This document shows, one piece after another, positions 8,738 to 17,084 of a stretch of DNA of 32,500 nt. The notes under the pieces were generated by a model, which saw only the letters and a program-made list of their open reading frames with translations, was not told where the DNA came from and searched no databases. This DNA comes from Prorocentrum cordatum (lineage: Eukaryota; Sar; Dinophyceae; Prorocentrales; Prorocentraceae): positions 443,009 through 475,508 of the forward strand of contig CAUYUJ010016482.1 of NCBI GenBank assembly GCA_963575745.1, written 5' to 3'. The stretch's first letter is position 1; every line of letters starts with the position of its first letter. Both the position numbers and the translations under genes were made by a program.

Positions 8738-9280
8738 GTCGGGGGCCCCCAAACGGGGGTGGTGACCACACCGTGCGGTGAGTCGGTGGGGATTCGGGCT
8801 CACCGCCCGGTTTTGGGACTCGAGTCGTTCTCCGAGGACGTTCTCCGAGGACGTCTCGGGCGACAGGGGCCTCTGAGGTCCCAAGACCGTGCGGTGACGG
8901 AGCGTGCCGTGAGGTCTTGGGGGATTTCGAGGTCTTCGCACGGTCTGTCACCGCACCGTTGCGGGACTCCTAAAGCAGATCGGGTGCTCCGGGGGAGGCA
9001 GGGCCAGGTCTTCTGGGGACAGCGCGCTGACAGACACCGGGGCGTCGCGCGCCAGGGTGCACAGCTCCGCTGCTCCCGGGGGCCACGCCGAAGCCCCAGG
9101 GGCTGTGCATGTGCCCCCCCCCCTCCGGCCAAGGCCGGGAGGGCGTGGCGTGTACACCGCTGCTGGGTTCTGGAGGAAGTGTCAAAAACAAACAAAAGAT
9201 AGTCTGGGGACGATGTACGGAGTGTTTCTGGATCTTTTTGCATATTTTTGTGGCTCTTTTTCTCCCCAGATCCGAGGCCC
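8738..9280. other. No gene seen
   Basis: GC-rich sequence with short internal repeats of TCTCCGAGGACG (8829-8855) and TGCGGTGA (8774, 8890). Several overlapping open frames, none supported. Confidence 0.4.
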
Positions 9281-9372
9281 GAAAACCATCACTTCACTAA
9301 TCTTGGGCCCCAGGGCCCACTGAGGCCCAAGGGAGGCCCCAGGGGCCCCATATTAGTGAAGTGATGTTTTTC
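9281..9372. mobile_element. 92-bp hairpin element, probable mini-MITE
   Basis: GAAAACCATCACTTCACTAAT at the left end is the near-exact inverse of ATTAGTGAAGTGATGTTTTTC at the right (9352-9372). Between them lie GGGCCC-rich inner arms. A further CATCACTTCACTAAA lies at 9394-9408 in the left-end orientation, as if from a second, truncated copy. There is no clear target duplication. Confidence 0.6.
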
Positions 9373-9393
9373 CCACGTAAGGACCCCGAAATT

Positions 9394-9408
9394 CATCACT
9401 TCACTAAA
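9394..9408 (+). repeat. Extra terminal-repeat copy of the 92-bp element
   Basis: CATCACTTCACTAAA repeats the terminal motif of the neighbouring hairpin 22 bases past its end. Confidence 0.65.
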
Positions 9409-9640
9409 TCGAGCCCAGGACGAAAGTCAGGGGCCGAATTGCTGCTGTGATCTGTGATGCAACATCGGTCTCGTCCCCAGAGGACGTACTCGACCTGAGG
9501 TTAAGCGCTCTCGAGCCCACTGGCTCGAGGGCTGCCAGGGCACAGCCGGCGTCCGGGGTCCGCACTGTGCACGGCGCTTGCCTCGCCCGAGGCCCGGGCC
9601 CCTCTCCGGGGGCGCCAGCTCGTCGTCCCCGGTCGATCAG

Positions 9641-10141
9641 GAGGAGGAGGAGGAGGAGGAGGAGGAGGAGGAGGAGGAGGAGGAGGAGGAGGAGGAGGAG
9701 GAGGAGGAGGAGGAGGAGGAGGAGGAGGAGGAGGAGGAGGAGGAGGAGGAGGAGGAGGAGGAGGAGGAGGAGGAGGCGGAGGAGGAGGAGGAGGAGGAGG
9801 AGGAGGAGGAGGAGGAGGAGGGGAGGGAGGGGGGAGGGAGGGAGGGAGGGAGGGAGGGAGGGAAGGGAGGGAGGGAGGGAGGAGGGAGGGAGGGAGGGAG
9901 GGAGGGAGGGAGGGAGGGAGGGAGCGAGGGAGGGAGGGAGGGAGGTGAGGGAGGGAGGGAGGGGGGAGGAGGGAGGATGGGAGGGAGGGAGGGAGGGAGG
10001 GAGGGAGGGAGGGAGGGAGGGAGGGGGGAGGGAGGGAGGAGGGAGGGAGGGAGGGGGAGGGAGGAGGAGGGAGGAGGAGGAGGAGGAGGAGGGGGGGAGG
10101 AGGGGGAGGAGGAGGAGGAGGAGGAGGAGGAGGAGGAGGAT
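9641..10141. repeat. ~500-bp GGA/GGGA polypurine tract
   Basis: About 60 GGA units (9641-9822), a GGGA section (9823-10065), then GGA again. Only a handful of pyrimidines interrupt it. The GGA part reads as poly-Glu or poly-Arg and the complement as poly-Ser, Leu or Pro, depending on phase. Flanking frames (SSSSPVDQ before, DSSGSAPWGP after) are in phase with the Glu reading, but I cannot show they are translated. Confidence 0.95.
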
Positions 10142-10425
10142 TCTTCGGGTTCGGCCCCGTGGGGCCCGGTCAGGCCCCCCCCCCCGGAGGCGGAGGGCTG
10201 CCCCGGAGCCCCTCCGTCGTGGCCTCTGCACGGCGCGAGGGCCCCGAGGCCCTGCGATGTGCCAAGACCGCGCGACGGTTTGGCCGACTGCTCCGTCGTC
10301 CCTCTCGTCCTTTCGTCCCTCCCTCTCCTTCTCCTCGGCCTCCCGTCCCCGCTCGTCGTGCGTCCCTCTCTGCTCTCGCGCGTCCTTCCTCCCCTTGGGC
10401 GGTCTCAATTGTATCCAGGCCGATC
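10142..10425. other. GC-rich flank of the purine tract, no gene established
   Basis: Open in all plus frames. The continuation of the Glu frame is Pro/Gly/Ala-rich, then turns hydrophobic. A CCGTCGTCCCTCTCGTCC-type pyrimidine-rich stretch follows at 10283-10390. Confidence 0.35.
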
Positions 10426-10429
10426 GCGG

Positions 10430-10705
10430 CAGCAACGATGACATCGGCAGCGTCAACAACGGCAACGTCGATATCAACGCTAGCGACGCTAACAACGATG
10501 TCAACGGCAGCACCGGCCACAGTTGTAACGACACCAACGATGACAAGGATGGCAACGATGACAGCGATGACAAGGATAACAGCGATAGCGATAACACCGA
10601 TAACCATAATACGTTATCGCGGTTGTCGTTGTTATCGTTGTTATCGTTATTATTGTTGATATCGTTGTTTTCGTTGTTCTCGTTATCGTTGTGATCGTTG
10701 TCTTT
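10430..10705. repeat. Strand-switching AAC/GAT then GTT/ATC trinucleotide tract
   Basis: From 10430 to about 10605 the sequence is built from AACGAT, GACAAC and AGCGAT triplets. From about 10610 to 10705 it is built from their complements, GTTATC and GTTGTT. The two halves can pair into a long imperfect hairpin centred on ACGTTATCGCGG. Confidence 0.85.
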
Positions 10706-10749
10706 CTGCGCCATTTTTCGAGCCGGCGCGATCTGTCATTGGAGAGACC

Positions 10750-10850
10750 AACGGGTACCGATACCGCTGCTCCCCGGACCTCTCCCGGGGTGCGTTCTGA
10801 ATAGGATTTCGAGGCGATTGCAGTGGTGGCGACGAGGGCCTCCCAGACGG
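10750..10850 (+). repeat. Dispersed repeat R2, copy 2
   Basis: GGTACCGATACCGCTGCTCC, CCCGGGGTGCGTTCTGA and GTGGCGACGAGGGCCTCCCA match copies at 7355 and, reversed, 11860. Confidence 0.82.
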
Positions 10851-10984
10851 CGCAACAAGGGCGAACACCAGCGAAGGGTAGCGGCATGGGTACTCTTCCC
10901 TGTCTTGAGCGATGGTTCTGGGGCCCGAAAGCGGGCGAGAACGCCCGGTGTGGAAAAATTGCGCTGCCCAGACCTCAGGGTCAG

Positions 10985-11158
10985 ACGGGGCTAGGACGAG
11001 TATAACTCCGTTCCAGAGCGTTCGGGGACGCTATCAGAGCGTTCCCGAGCGCTTCGAGGAGGCCGCGGCGCCCGAGACATCCTCCAGAGCCGCTGGATCT
11101 CAGAGATTCTCGATTTATCCTCACCTGATTTTCTCGTCATCCTGGCTTCGTCTTACAG
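10985..11158 (+). repeat. Dispersed repeat RJ, copy 1, ending at a splice-acceptor-like AG
   Basis: Shares GACGGGGC.AGGACGAG, CGAGGAGGCCGCGGCGCCCG-type sequence, GAGACATCCTCCAGAGCCGC, GGATCTCAGAGA.TCTCGAT and CCTGGCT.CGTCT with 22105-22283. It ends in CTTCGTCTTACAG, a good acceptor, directly before an exon-like island. Confidence 0.8.
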
Positions 11159-11312
11159 GGGACGGCCCTGCCCGCTGCCGGCTGCCAGCTGCCGGGCCGC
11201 GCGCCGCGGCCAGGCGAAGCTCCGGTTCGGCGCCGGTCGCGGCCGCGGCGGAGCCCGCAGCAAGGGGCAGGCGGGCGGGCGCTTCGACAGCGAGGACGAG
11301 GAGGACAGCCAG
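11159..11312 (+). CDS. Candidate internal exon: RGG-like and acidic low-complexity segment
   Basis: This island starts right after CTTCGTCTTACAG. In the frame beginning at 11160 it reads through a basic Gly/Arg part (KLRFGAGRGRGGARSKG) to an acidic serine patch (GRFDSEDEEDSQ), then enters poly-proline encoded by the CCT tract. The mix resembles a disordered RGG-type segment with a casein kinase 2-like acidic site; that is an analogy, not a family assignment. The 3' end is unclear: I see no convincing donor before the CCT tract, and the tract itself stops at TGA near 11473. The upstream sequence is a dispersed repeat (RJ) also found before another exon-like island. Confidence 0.4.
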
Positions 11313-11475
11313 CCTCCTCCTCCTCCCCCTCCCCCTCCCCCTCCCCCTCCCCCTCCTCCTCCTGCTCCTCCCCTCCCCTCCCCCTCCTCCTCCTCTTCCT
11401 CTCCTCCTTCTCCTTCTCCTTCTCCTCCTCCTCCTCCTCCTCCTCCTTCTCCCCCTTGTCCCCCTCCTCCTTGAA
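11313..11475. repeat. CCT/CTC pyrimidine tract
   Basis: CCTCCT, CCCCCT and TTCTCC units run for ~160 bases. It reads as poly-Pro in phase with the preceding exon-like island. Confidence 0.9.
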
Positions 11476-11541
11476 GCGGGCTGCGCGGCCAAGCTATCTT
11501 GATCACGTGTGAGTCGGCGCACGGCGATTGGCACGAAGAGC

Positions 11542-11594
11542 CTACATTCGGACCGAGGTATAAGATCGAGGTCGGTTCGGGGAGGGCACCCTAC
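11542..11594 (+). repeat. Dispersed repeat R6, copy 2
   Basis: CGGACCGAGGTATAAGATCG and GGTCGGTTCGGGGAGGGCAC match 4620-4675. It lies directly against the palindromic element at 11603. Confidence 0.8.
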
Positions 11595-11602
11595 TATTAT
11601 TC

Positions 11603-11796
11603 TAGGCCTCCCTGATGGGGTCCGAGTAGAGGGGGTCGGAGGATCGCGCCGCATCGCCGATGCATCGGCGATGCGGCTTGACGTGGAGCCCGATTTTCTC
11701 CGCGCTGGCGTCGCCGACAAACAGCCGACGTCGCCGATGCATCGGCGATGCCGCGCAATCCTCCGACCCCATCTGCTCCGACGCCATCCAGGAGGC
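11603..11796. mobile_element. ~194-bp palindromic element with ~60-bp inverted arms (MITE-like)
   Basis: The left arm GGCCTCC..TGATGG, then GGGTCGGAGGATCGCGCCGC, is inverted in the right arm GCGCAATCCTCCGACCCCAT, then ATCCAGGAGGCC. Each arm ends inward in a perfect palindrome: 30 bp at 11648-11677 (centre CGATGCATCG) and 18 bp at 11731-11748 (TCGCCGATGCATCGGCGA). No coding potential and no obvious target duplication. Confidence 0.7.
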
Positions 11797-11859
11797 CTCC
11801 AGTGTCAGCGGAGGAACAGGTACCCACACCGCTACCCTTGCCTCGTTTTTTTTGGGGGG

Positions 11860-11995
11860 GGCCTCCTGGGAGGCCCTCGTCGCCACCCGTGGATTCGCCT
11901 CGTCGCCACCCGTGGATTCGCCTCGAAGTCCTGGTGGGAGCGCACCCGGGAAGAGGTCAGGGGAGTAGCGTTATTCGTGCATTTGGGTTTCCCCA
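11860..11995 (-). repeat. Dispersed repeat R2, copy 3, with a 24-base internal duplication
   Basis: On the minus strand: CTACTCCCCTGACCTCTTCC, CGGGTGCGCTCC and GGTGGCGACGAGGGCCTCCC. A block CCTCGTCGCCACCCGTGGATT (21 bases, slightly trimmed at its ends) is present twice in a row at about 11875-11922. Confidence 0.75.
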
Positions 11996-12095
11996 GCCAG
12001 AGATGTTGATGCCTGGGGGATCGGAACGGGGAAGATTGGCGACAAGGCCGAAATCGGGCCCTGCCCACTCTGAACATCGAAGAAAGACAAACAGC

Positions 12096-12150
12096 GTGAT
12101 ATACACTTTCGAGGGTCTGCGCGGATCTCGTGGATCGGCGTTGGGCCATT
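12096..12150 (+). mobile_element. Half-copy relic of the 198-bp palindromic element
   Basis: GATATACA, GAGGGTCTGCGCGGAT and GGATCGGCGTTGG align in order with the left arm at 5034-5090. The opposing arm is missing, so this is a solo or decayed copy. Confidence 0.6.
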
Positions 12151-12199
12151 TGGGCCTTACAGACGGCACCACGTAGAAGCCACCACATAACTTTACATT

Positions 12200-12300
12200 G
12201 TGTAGCTTGTTTGGTACGTCTCGCACCACACAGCTCGCACCCCACAGCCCGCACCACGCGATTCGCACCACATGTCTGACACCACGTACATCACACCAGG
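12200..12300. repeat. Short CGCACCAC-type repeat
   Basis: CGCACCAC, CGCACCCCACAG, CGCACCACG and CACCACATG recur every 10-18 bases. Confidence 0.65.
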
Positions 12301-12718
12301 AAGCGTGCGCCACATTGGATCCTCCTTTCTGAAAAAGATATAGGTTCTACCACCCTCCCCCCCGCACTTTTCGACTCCCCAGGAACCGATGCAAAACACA
12401 TTTGATTATGACCTGATGTCCGTCCTACCTGTGAGTCCATACCATCCCAGCCAGGCCGGTATACATACAATGGGCGCACACTCGTTTAGTACACATCCGA
12501 AGTTTTCAATAATCCCTTGCAACAAATGGGACGAAGTGCACACGCGCGCGTCGTCGCGCGCGCATGCCGAAATCCTTCAAACACCTTCGGTTTCGGAAGG
12601 ATTGCAAATTCGAGTGTTCAATTCTTTGTTTGAACAGTGTTTCGCAACACGGATGTTCAACAAAAGCATGCCCGCGCGATCTTGCGAATTCCTAAGAAAA
12701 CCCAAGTTTTCAACATTT
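12301..12718. other. No gene seen
   Basis: Lower-GC sequence than its surroundings. GCGCGCG stretches at 12541-12563 and TTCAA-containing motifs repeat loosely up to 12850. No convincing open frame. Confidence 0.4.
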
Positions 12719-13081
12719 TCATAGCATGCTACCAACGGGCTTCGCGCGTGCGCATGTCGGAATCGTTCGAACGCCCTTGCGCGCGTGTTGGGGTGGCACG
12801 ATCCGTGTCAAATAATTCCATGTGAGCCACTCTCGCGCGTCTGCCGCGTGCGCATTTCGAATTCTTTCCAACACCTTCATCACCGACGCGAAGACGCCGT
12901 CATCGTCGTCGGCGTGATCAGTATCGGCGCCCTCACTGGCTGCCCCTGTCAGCATCGTCTCCGGCGTCGCTACTACCATCAGCGTGTCTACCGCTGTCGA
13001 CGTTTCCATGATACCGCGCCCGCCCAAGTCGCCGACTCGCACTGAAATGCCCGCTGGGATGTGCCGAGCGGTCAGCGCCAC
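12719..13081 (-). CDS. Open frame of mixed composition, unknown product
   Basis: A 120-codon minus-strand frame opens at a GTG at 13081. Its first ~90 residues are protein-like: a GISVRVGDLGGRG segment, a Thr/Met-rich stretch, an acidic ADTDHADDDDGVF segment and a helical VMKVLERIRNAHAAD stretch. The last 30 residues run into unrelated-looking repeat sequence. There is no family I recognise and no ATG at the start. About two thirds of codons end in G or C, lower than in the splice-bounded islands elsewhere in the window. It may be a decayed exon or chance. Confidence 0.25.
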   Translation of the reverse strand: MALTARHIPAGISVRVGDLGGRGIMETSTAVDTLMVVATPETMLTGAASEGADTDHADDDDGVFASVMKVLERIRNAHAADAREWLTWNYLTRIVPPQHARKGVRTIPTCARAKPVGSML

Positions 13082-13540
13082 CGCGTTCGCGTCGGTCGGG
13101 CCAAACTAGCTGGCCGCTGCGCGCGCGAGCATGCGCGGGCTAGCGCGGCCGCAGATCTGCACCAGCCAGCACCCAACACTCATCGCAATCGCTCTCGGGT
13201 TTTGCATACCAAGATGCGGGCGGGTGGGTGGGATGTCTGCGCAAGCAGTGGACTTGACAACGTCAAGTTCGGCAAGTGATTTGCAGCACATAGGTTGCAC
13301 CACTACCTTTCGAAGCACGTCCATTCGCGGGGGTGCCTCGATCCTTCCCCCCTTTCTTGAAATGCGTGTGCACGCACGTGCGTTGCACATACCCAGTTGC
13401 CTGCGGCAAAACCCGCCACCGCGCCCGCGCAGCAGCGCAACAGGAAGGAGGCGGAGTGCAGGAAGAGCGCAATTCCGAGGAGCAGTTTGTTTGCATTGGG
13501 GCGGATCGCGACCCCGACCTCGTCTTCGTCCGTGCGGTAC
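13082..13540. other. No gene seen
   Basis: GCGCGCGAGCATGCGCG-type palindromic sequence near 13118-13140, then mixed sequence with open frames on both strands. Nothing supportable. Confidence 0.4.
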
Positions 13541-13542
13541 AG

Positions 13543-13720
13543 AGGAAGAGGAGGAGGAGGAGGAGGAGGAGGAGGCGGAGGAGGAGGAGAAGGAGGAGGA
13601 GGCGGAAGAGAAGGACGGAGGGGAGGAGGAGGAAGTGGAGAAGGACGAGGAGGAGGAGGAGGAGGCGGAGGCGGAAGAGAAAGACGGAGAGGAGGAGGAG
13701 GAAGAGGAAGATGACGAGGA
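13543..13720. repeat. GGA/GAG tract with AAGACGGA interruptions
   Basis: GGA units broken by three near-identical GAAGAGAAGGACGG/GAGAAAGACGG blocks, giving a second-order period of about 60 bases. It ends the right arm of the inverted duplication. Confidence 0.9.
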
Positions 13721-14715
13721 GGACCAGTGTAAACCCAAGAGTCAGCAAAAAGGAGTTCCATCTTCATCGGCCCCTTGCAACGGTTCATTTCCATTGAGGG
13801 AACCGCCTCGTTGAAAGGCAACCGTTCGAAGACCCTGAAGCATGCCAAAACATTGTTTTCGGGATTCTGTCGCCACGGATCAACCAGACTGTTGCGCGCT
13901 GACAATCCTTAGTTGCGCAAGACCGCCATTCTTGGGACTTCAACACAGCGAATCAACGTAACCCTTGCGCCCGCAGGACCCTGAATCCTCTCCAAAACGC
14001 CATTGCGGGTACGTTGGTGATGGGAATCCGCGAGCCTGTTGCAAATTATACGAACGAATGCGGTGGTGCTAAGGCGAGCGACACATTTTGAAAAGGAGCC
14101 GCTCGCAATCCGTGAACCCTTTGCACATTTCTAGAACGAATGTGCGCGGCGCTAAAACGAGAACCACATTTTGAACATGGGCCGCCCACGATCCGCCAAA
14201 CTCTTGCAAGTTTCCAAAACGAATGTGCGCCGCGCTGATGCGAGGGCCGCATTCTGAAAACGGGTCGCCTTCAATCCGTGAAACTCCTGCAAATTTCTAA
14301 GACGAAGGTGTGCGGCGCTAAGGCGAGACCCGCATTTTGAAAAACGGGTCGCCCACAATCCGTGAAACTCGGGCATTTGTTTCAAAAACGAATGTGCGCC
14401 GCGCTAGGCGAGGGCCACATTTTGAAACGGGCCGCCCTCAATGCGTGAAACTCTGGCGTTTTTTGTTGCACGGATGTGCGCGGCGCTAAGTCGAAAGCCG
14501 CATTTCGAAAACGGGTCGCCCTCCATCTGCGAAGCTGTGGCCAATGTTTATGTTCAGAGTCATACGTGGTGAGGAAATATAACGCGAAACGCCCGGCCCG
14601 CTGTAAAAAACTGCTCCGGGTTGCGACAGGGGGGAGTTTTTGACAAGAAAAAAGAATGGAAAAGGGGGAAAGGAGGAGGAGGAGGAGGAGGTGGAGCTTA
14701 TCCCAGGGCCCCTGC
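13715..14715 (-). repeat. Inverted duplication, right arm (~1000 bp)
   Basis: Reverse-complement homologue of 5660-6545, with all landmarks in inverted order, from CCAGTGTAAACCCAAGAGTC at one end to TATCCCAGGGCCCC at the other. It carries six ~83-bp subrepeats where the left arm has four. The peptide-like region corresponding to 6230-6440 is frame-disrupted here. Confidence 0.85.
14040..14545 (-). repeat. ~83-bp tandem subrepeat, six copies
   Basis: CCGTGAAAC-type landmarks recur at about 14111, 14195, 14276, 14361 and 14442 (spacings 84, 81, 85, 81). Each unit has GAACGAATGTGCGC, GCGCTA..GCGAG and CACATTTTGAAA. Confidence 0.88.
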
Positions 14716-14905
14716 TAAAGCTAGAGCGTGGAGAAAGGTTTTGCACCGTCTTCAGGAGCTTCGTTTCTTTGCCTGTCATGGCCACGCTGTACCAGAAGCT
14801 GTTCTCGTGGGCTGGTCAAGTTCGTTCTTGTACTGAGTATGCCACTTTTCGGGCGTGGCTGTCTGAGCAGACTCTGGGGCCCGAGCTAGACCTTCTCTGA
14901 TTTCA

Positions 14906-15166
14906 GTGGTGACCACTCTCGAGAGCAGGTTCGCTGCGCAGAGGGGTAAGGGCTGGAAAAAGACGGTCGCTCGAGCTGTGTGCCATGGAGGTGGGTTCGC
15001 CCATCACATCACCCGCCAGCCGACCGAGTGGATCCCAGAAGAGGCTCCGGAGTGCCAGGACGGAGCGCCCGCTGGGACGGACGGCCTCCTCAGGGACCTG
15101 AAGTCGGAGTGGAAATCTATTTGGGACTGGAGGTCGTCTGAGGAGGAAACGTCAAGGATTCTGTAA
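14906..15166 (+). pseudogene. Retroelement pre-RT segment
   Basis: The frame reads a basic stretch (RFAAQRGKGWKKTVARA), then GGGFAHHITRQPTEW, a segment that in such elements lies between the endonuclease and RT parts. It stops at TAA 15164-15166, yet the sequence continues in the next frame with the start of the RT, so one frameshift separates the two. The real start is not identifiable. Confidence 0.6.
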
Positions 15167-16480
15167 TCACGCAGATCCAAGGGCTTGACCTCCCTCGGAT
15201 AGATGAGCCCCCCAGCCCCGATAGGCTACGCAGAATTTTCAGAGGCTTCAACCGATGGACGGCAGTTGGGGCTGATGGCTGGCACCCGTACGTCCCTCAG
15301 CAGCTCACCGATCAGGGCCGGGTGTGTCTGGGGCTGGTACTTTGGAAGGTCGAGGAGCTGATGTCGTTCCCGTTTCAGTTGTGGAAAGTTATCATTGGGT
15401 TTCTTCAGAAGCCCGAAGGGGGACGTAGACCGATTGGGATTATTACCACGTTCCGCCGTGTCCTTGGGGCTCTTCGACGGGGTTGCGCGGTTCAGTGGGA
15501 GAGCTCGTTCCCGCGAGACTGGGCGTTTGGTATCAGGGGCAAGTCGTGTGAGCAGGCGGTGTGGAGGCAGGCGTTCGTGGCTGCGTGGGCCAAGGCCAAT
15601 CACCAGGCCTCGGCGAGCACCCCCCTTGTGGACCTCCAGAAAGCCTATGAGATGGTTTCCCACGTTCGGCTTCTTCGGAGGGGCCAGGAGCTCCAGTTCA
15701 ACCTTCGTAGGCTGGCCCTCCTCGTCATCATGTACTCTGGGCCGAGGGCCCTGCAGGTTGGGGTCTTCATCTCCCAGGACTCGTTTCGCATCTCCTAGGG
15801 CATCATCGCAGGCTGCGCCTTCGCCACGACGTTGCTTTGCGTGTTCCTCCTGCCCATCTTGGATGAGGTGATCCGAGAGACCGCGCTCACCGCGTACCTG
15901 GCGGTCGACAATTGCACGTTGCCCTGCACAGGCCGAGAGGGCCACGTAGCCCGCATGCTGTCTAGGGGTACGTTAGATCTGTGTAGCCGACTAGAGCTCG
16001 AGGGGCTCAAGGTTTCTCGTAAGAGGTGCCAGTTCACGTCGTCTTCCAGGAAAGTCCCCAAAGCTCTGATTTCCAAGTTGCGCGCGTGGAATTTCCAAGG
16101 GGCTGAAGGTGTTAAAAACCTCGGTGTTGATATCTCGCTGAGCAGGCCTGATCGGGCCACTCAAGCGCGTAGGCTGTGCCCTATCAGGCGTAGGGCCCGT
16201 CGGAAACCAGACTGCTTCGGTCCGCTCGCAAGGGCCCGAATAGGACATTCAAGTCTGAGGGAACCGCCGCCGCGTTTTACGGGGCCAGAGTTAAGGGTGT
16301 CTCCACCAGAGTCCCCGAGAGTTTCAGGGCCACCTCGGCCTCGGCCATCTTTGGCCCAGCAGCGGGTCGGTCTCGCGCGTTGCAGTTTGCTTTGTCGGCG
16401 GCCCCCAAACCGGATCCTGCCTGCGCGGCCAACAAGTTGCCGCTGCAGTTCTGGCCACCGCGCGGTCGTCGAGCATTGTT
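15163..16480 (+). pseudogene. Reverse transcriptase pseudogene
   Basis: In frame from 15163: TAVGADGWHP (about 15259-15288), GGRRPIGIITTFRR (from 15418; fingers motif), motif A LVDLQKAYEMV with the catalytic Asp at 15631, motif B GIIAGCAFAT (from 15799), the motif C position YLAVDNCTL (from 15895), and the downstream KNLGVDIS (from 16114). Motif B is preceded by TAG (15796-15798) exactly where a Gln-Gly pair is expected. At motif C the usual two aspartates read Asp-Asn. From about 16205 the sequence continues in a third frame with FYGARVKGVSTRV and LPLQFW. The enzyme would copy RNA into DNA; this copy is dead on several counts. Confidence 0.85.
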
Positions 16481-16483
16481 TTT

Positions 16484-16980
16484 TCGGCTGCTTTTGTGGC
16501 TGGGACCTCTCGCAAGGTTTGTGGGGCTTTCTCCAGCAGAGTCATAGGGCCCTGTTCGGCCGTCTTGGTCACTCTGTCGCGCCTAGGCTGGACAGCCACA
16601 TGGTGGGGCCGGTTGGGAGCGGCGGGGGGTGCGGTGATTGAGCCGCAGAGTGTTCGGCCTGCCGCGCCAGGTAAGCTTGTGGACCTGGGTGCTGGGCGCG
16701 CGCTCATTGCGGGGCCGACGGGGCTCGAATCTTTGCTCGTACCTCCCTTGCTCGAGCCAGTGAGGCATGCCCAGGCCCAGCTGTTTCGAGAAGGTTTGAA
16801 AGAATGCGCCGCAAGCCTGGCCGCGCGCGTCGCTGGGGGGCTGCGAGCGCAGCGTCGCCTGTTTCGCGCGCGCAGCCGATTCCGCGACTTGCAAGGTCTG
16901 TGGCCAGGAGGCGGGCGACACCCCGCAGTGGTTTTTTCGCTGTGATTTTTTTCCGAGAGTGGTCGGGGCAGCCTCGGTCT
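16484..16980 (+). pseudogene. RT-RNase H connection with zinc knuckle
   Basis: A frame at 16496-16880 is rich in Ala, Arg and Leu with a helical RLFREGLKECAASLAAR-type stretch. Then a further frame gives ATCKVCGQEAGDTPQWFFRC (16887-16946): a Cys-x2-Cys pair and a third Cys at the spacing of a CCHC knuckle, with the expected His replaced by an aromatic residue. This is a degraded nucleic-acid-binding knuckle. Confidence 0.6.
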
Positions 16981-17084
16981 CGACGCGGTGTCCCAGGCGG
17001 GGGTCGCCTGCGCTGAGGATGATGCTCTGCTGTCCCGATGCCTCGTTGATTCCAAGCTTCGCTTGCAGCCGCCCCCCGATCCGT

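Noticed and set aside
8157-8951. 264-codon minus-strand frame
   Set aside because: Very GC-rich DNA with several other frames also open. No preferred codon phase, no domain, and it overlaps repeat R7 and palindromic motifs.
9404-10714. Frames of over 400 codons with poly-Glu, poly-Arg, poly-Leu or poly-Ser
   Set aside because: They translate the GGA/GGGA tract. The Glu-rich frame with DSSGSAPWGP downstream is the least bad, but there is no start, splice or homology support.
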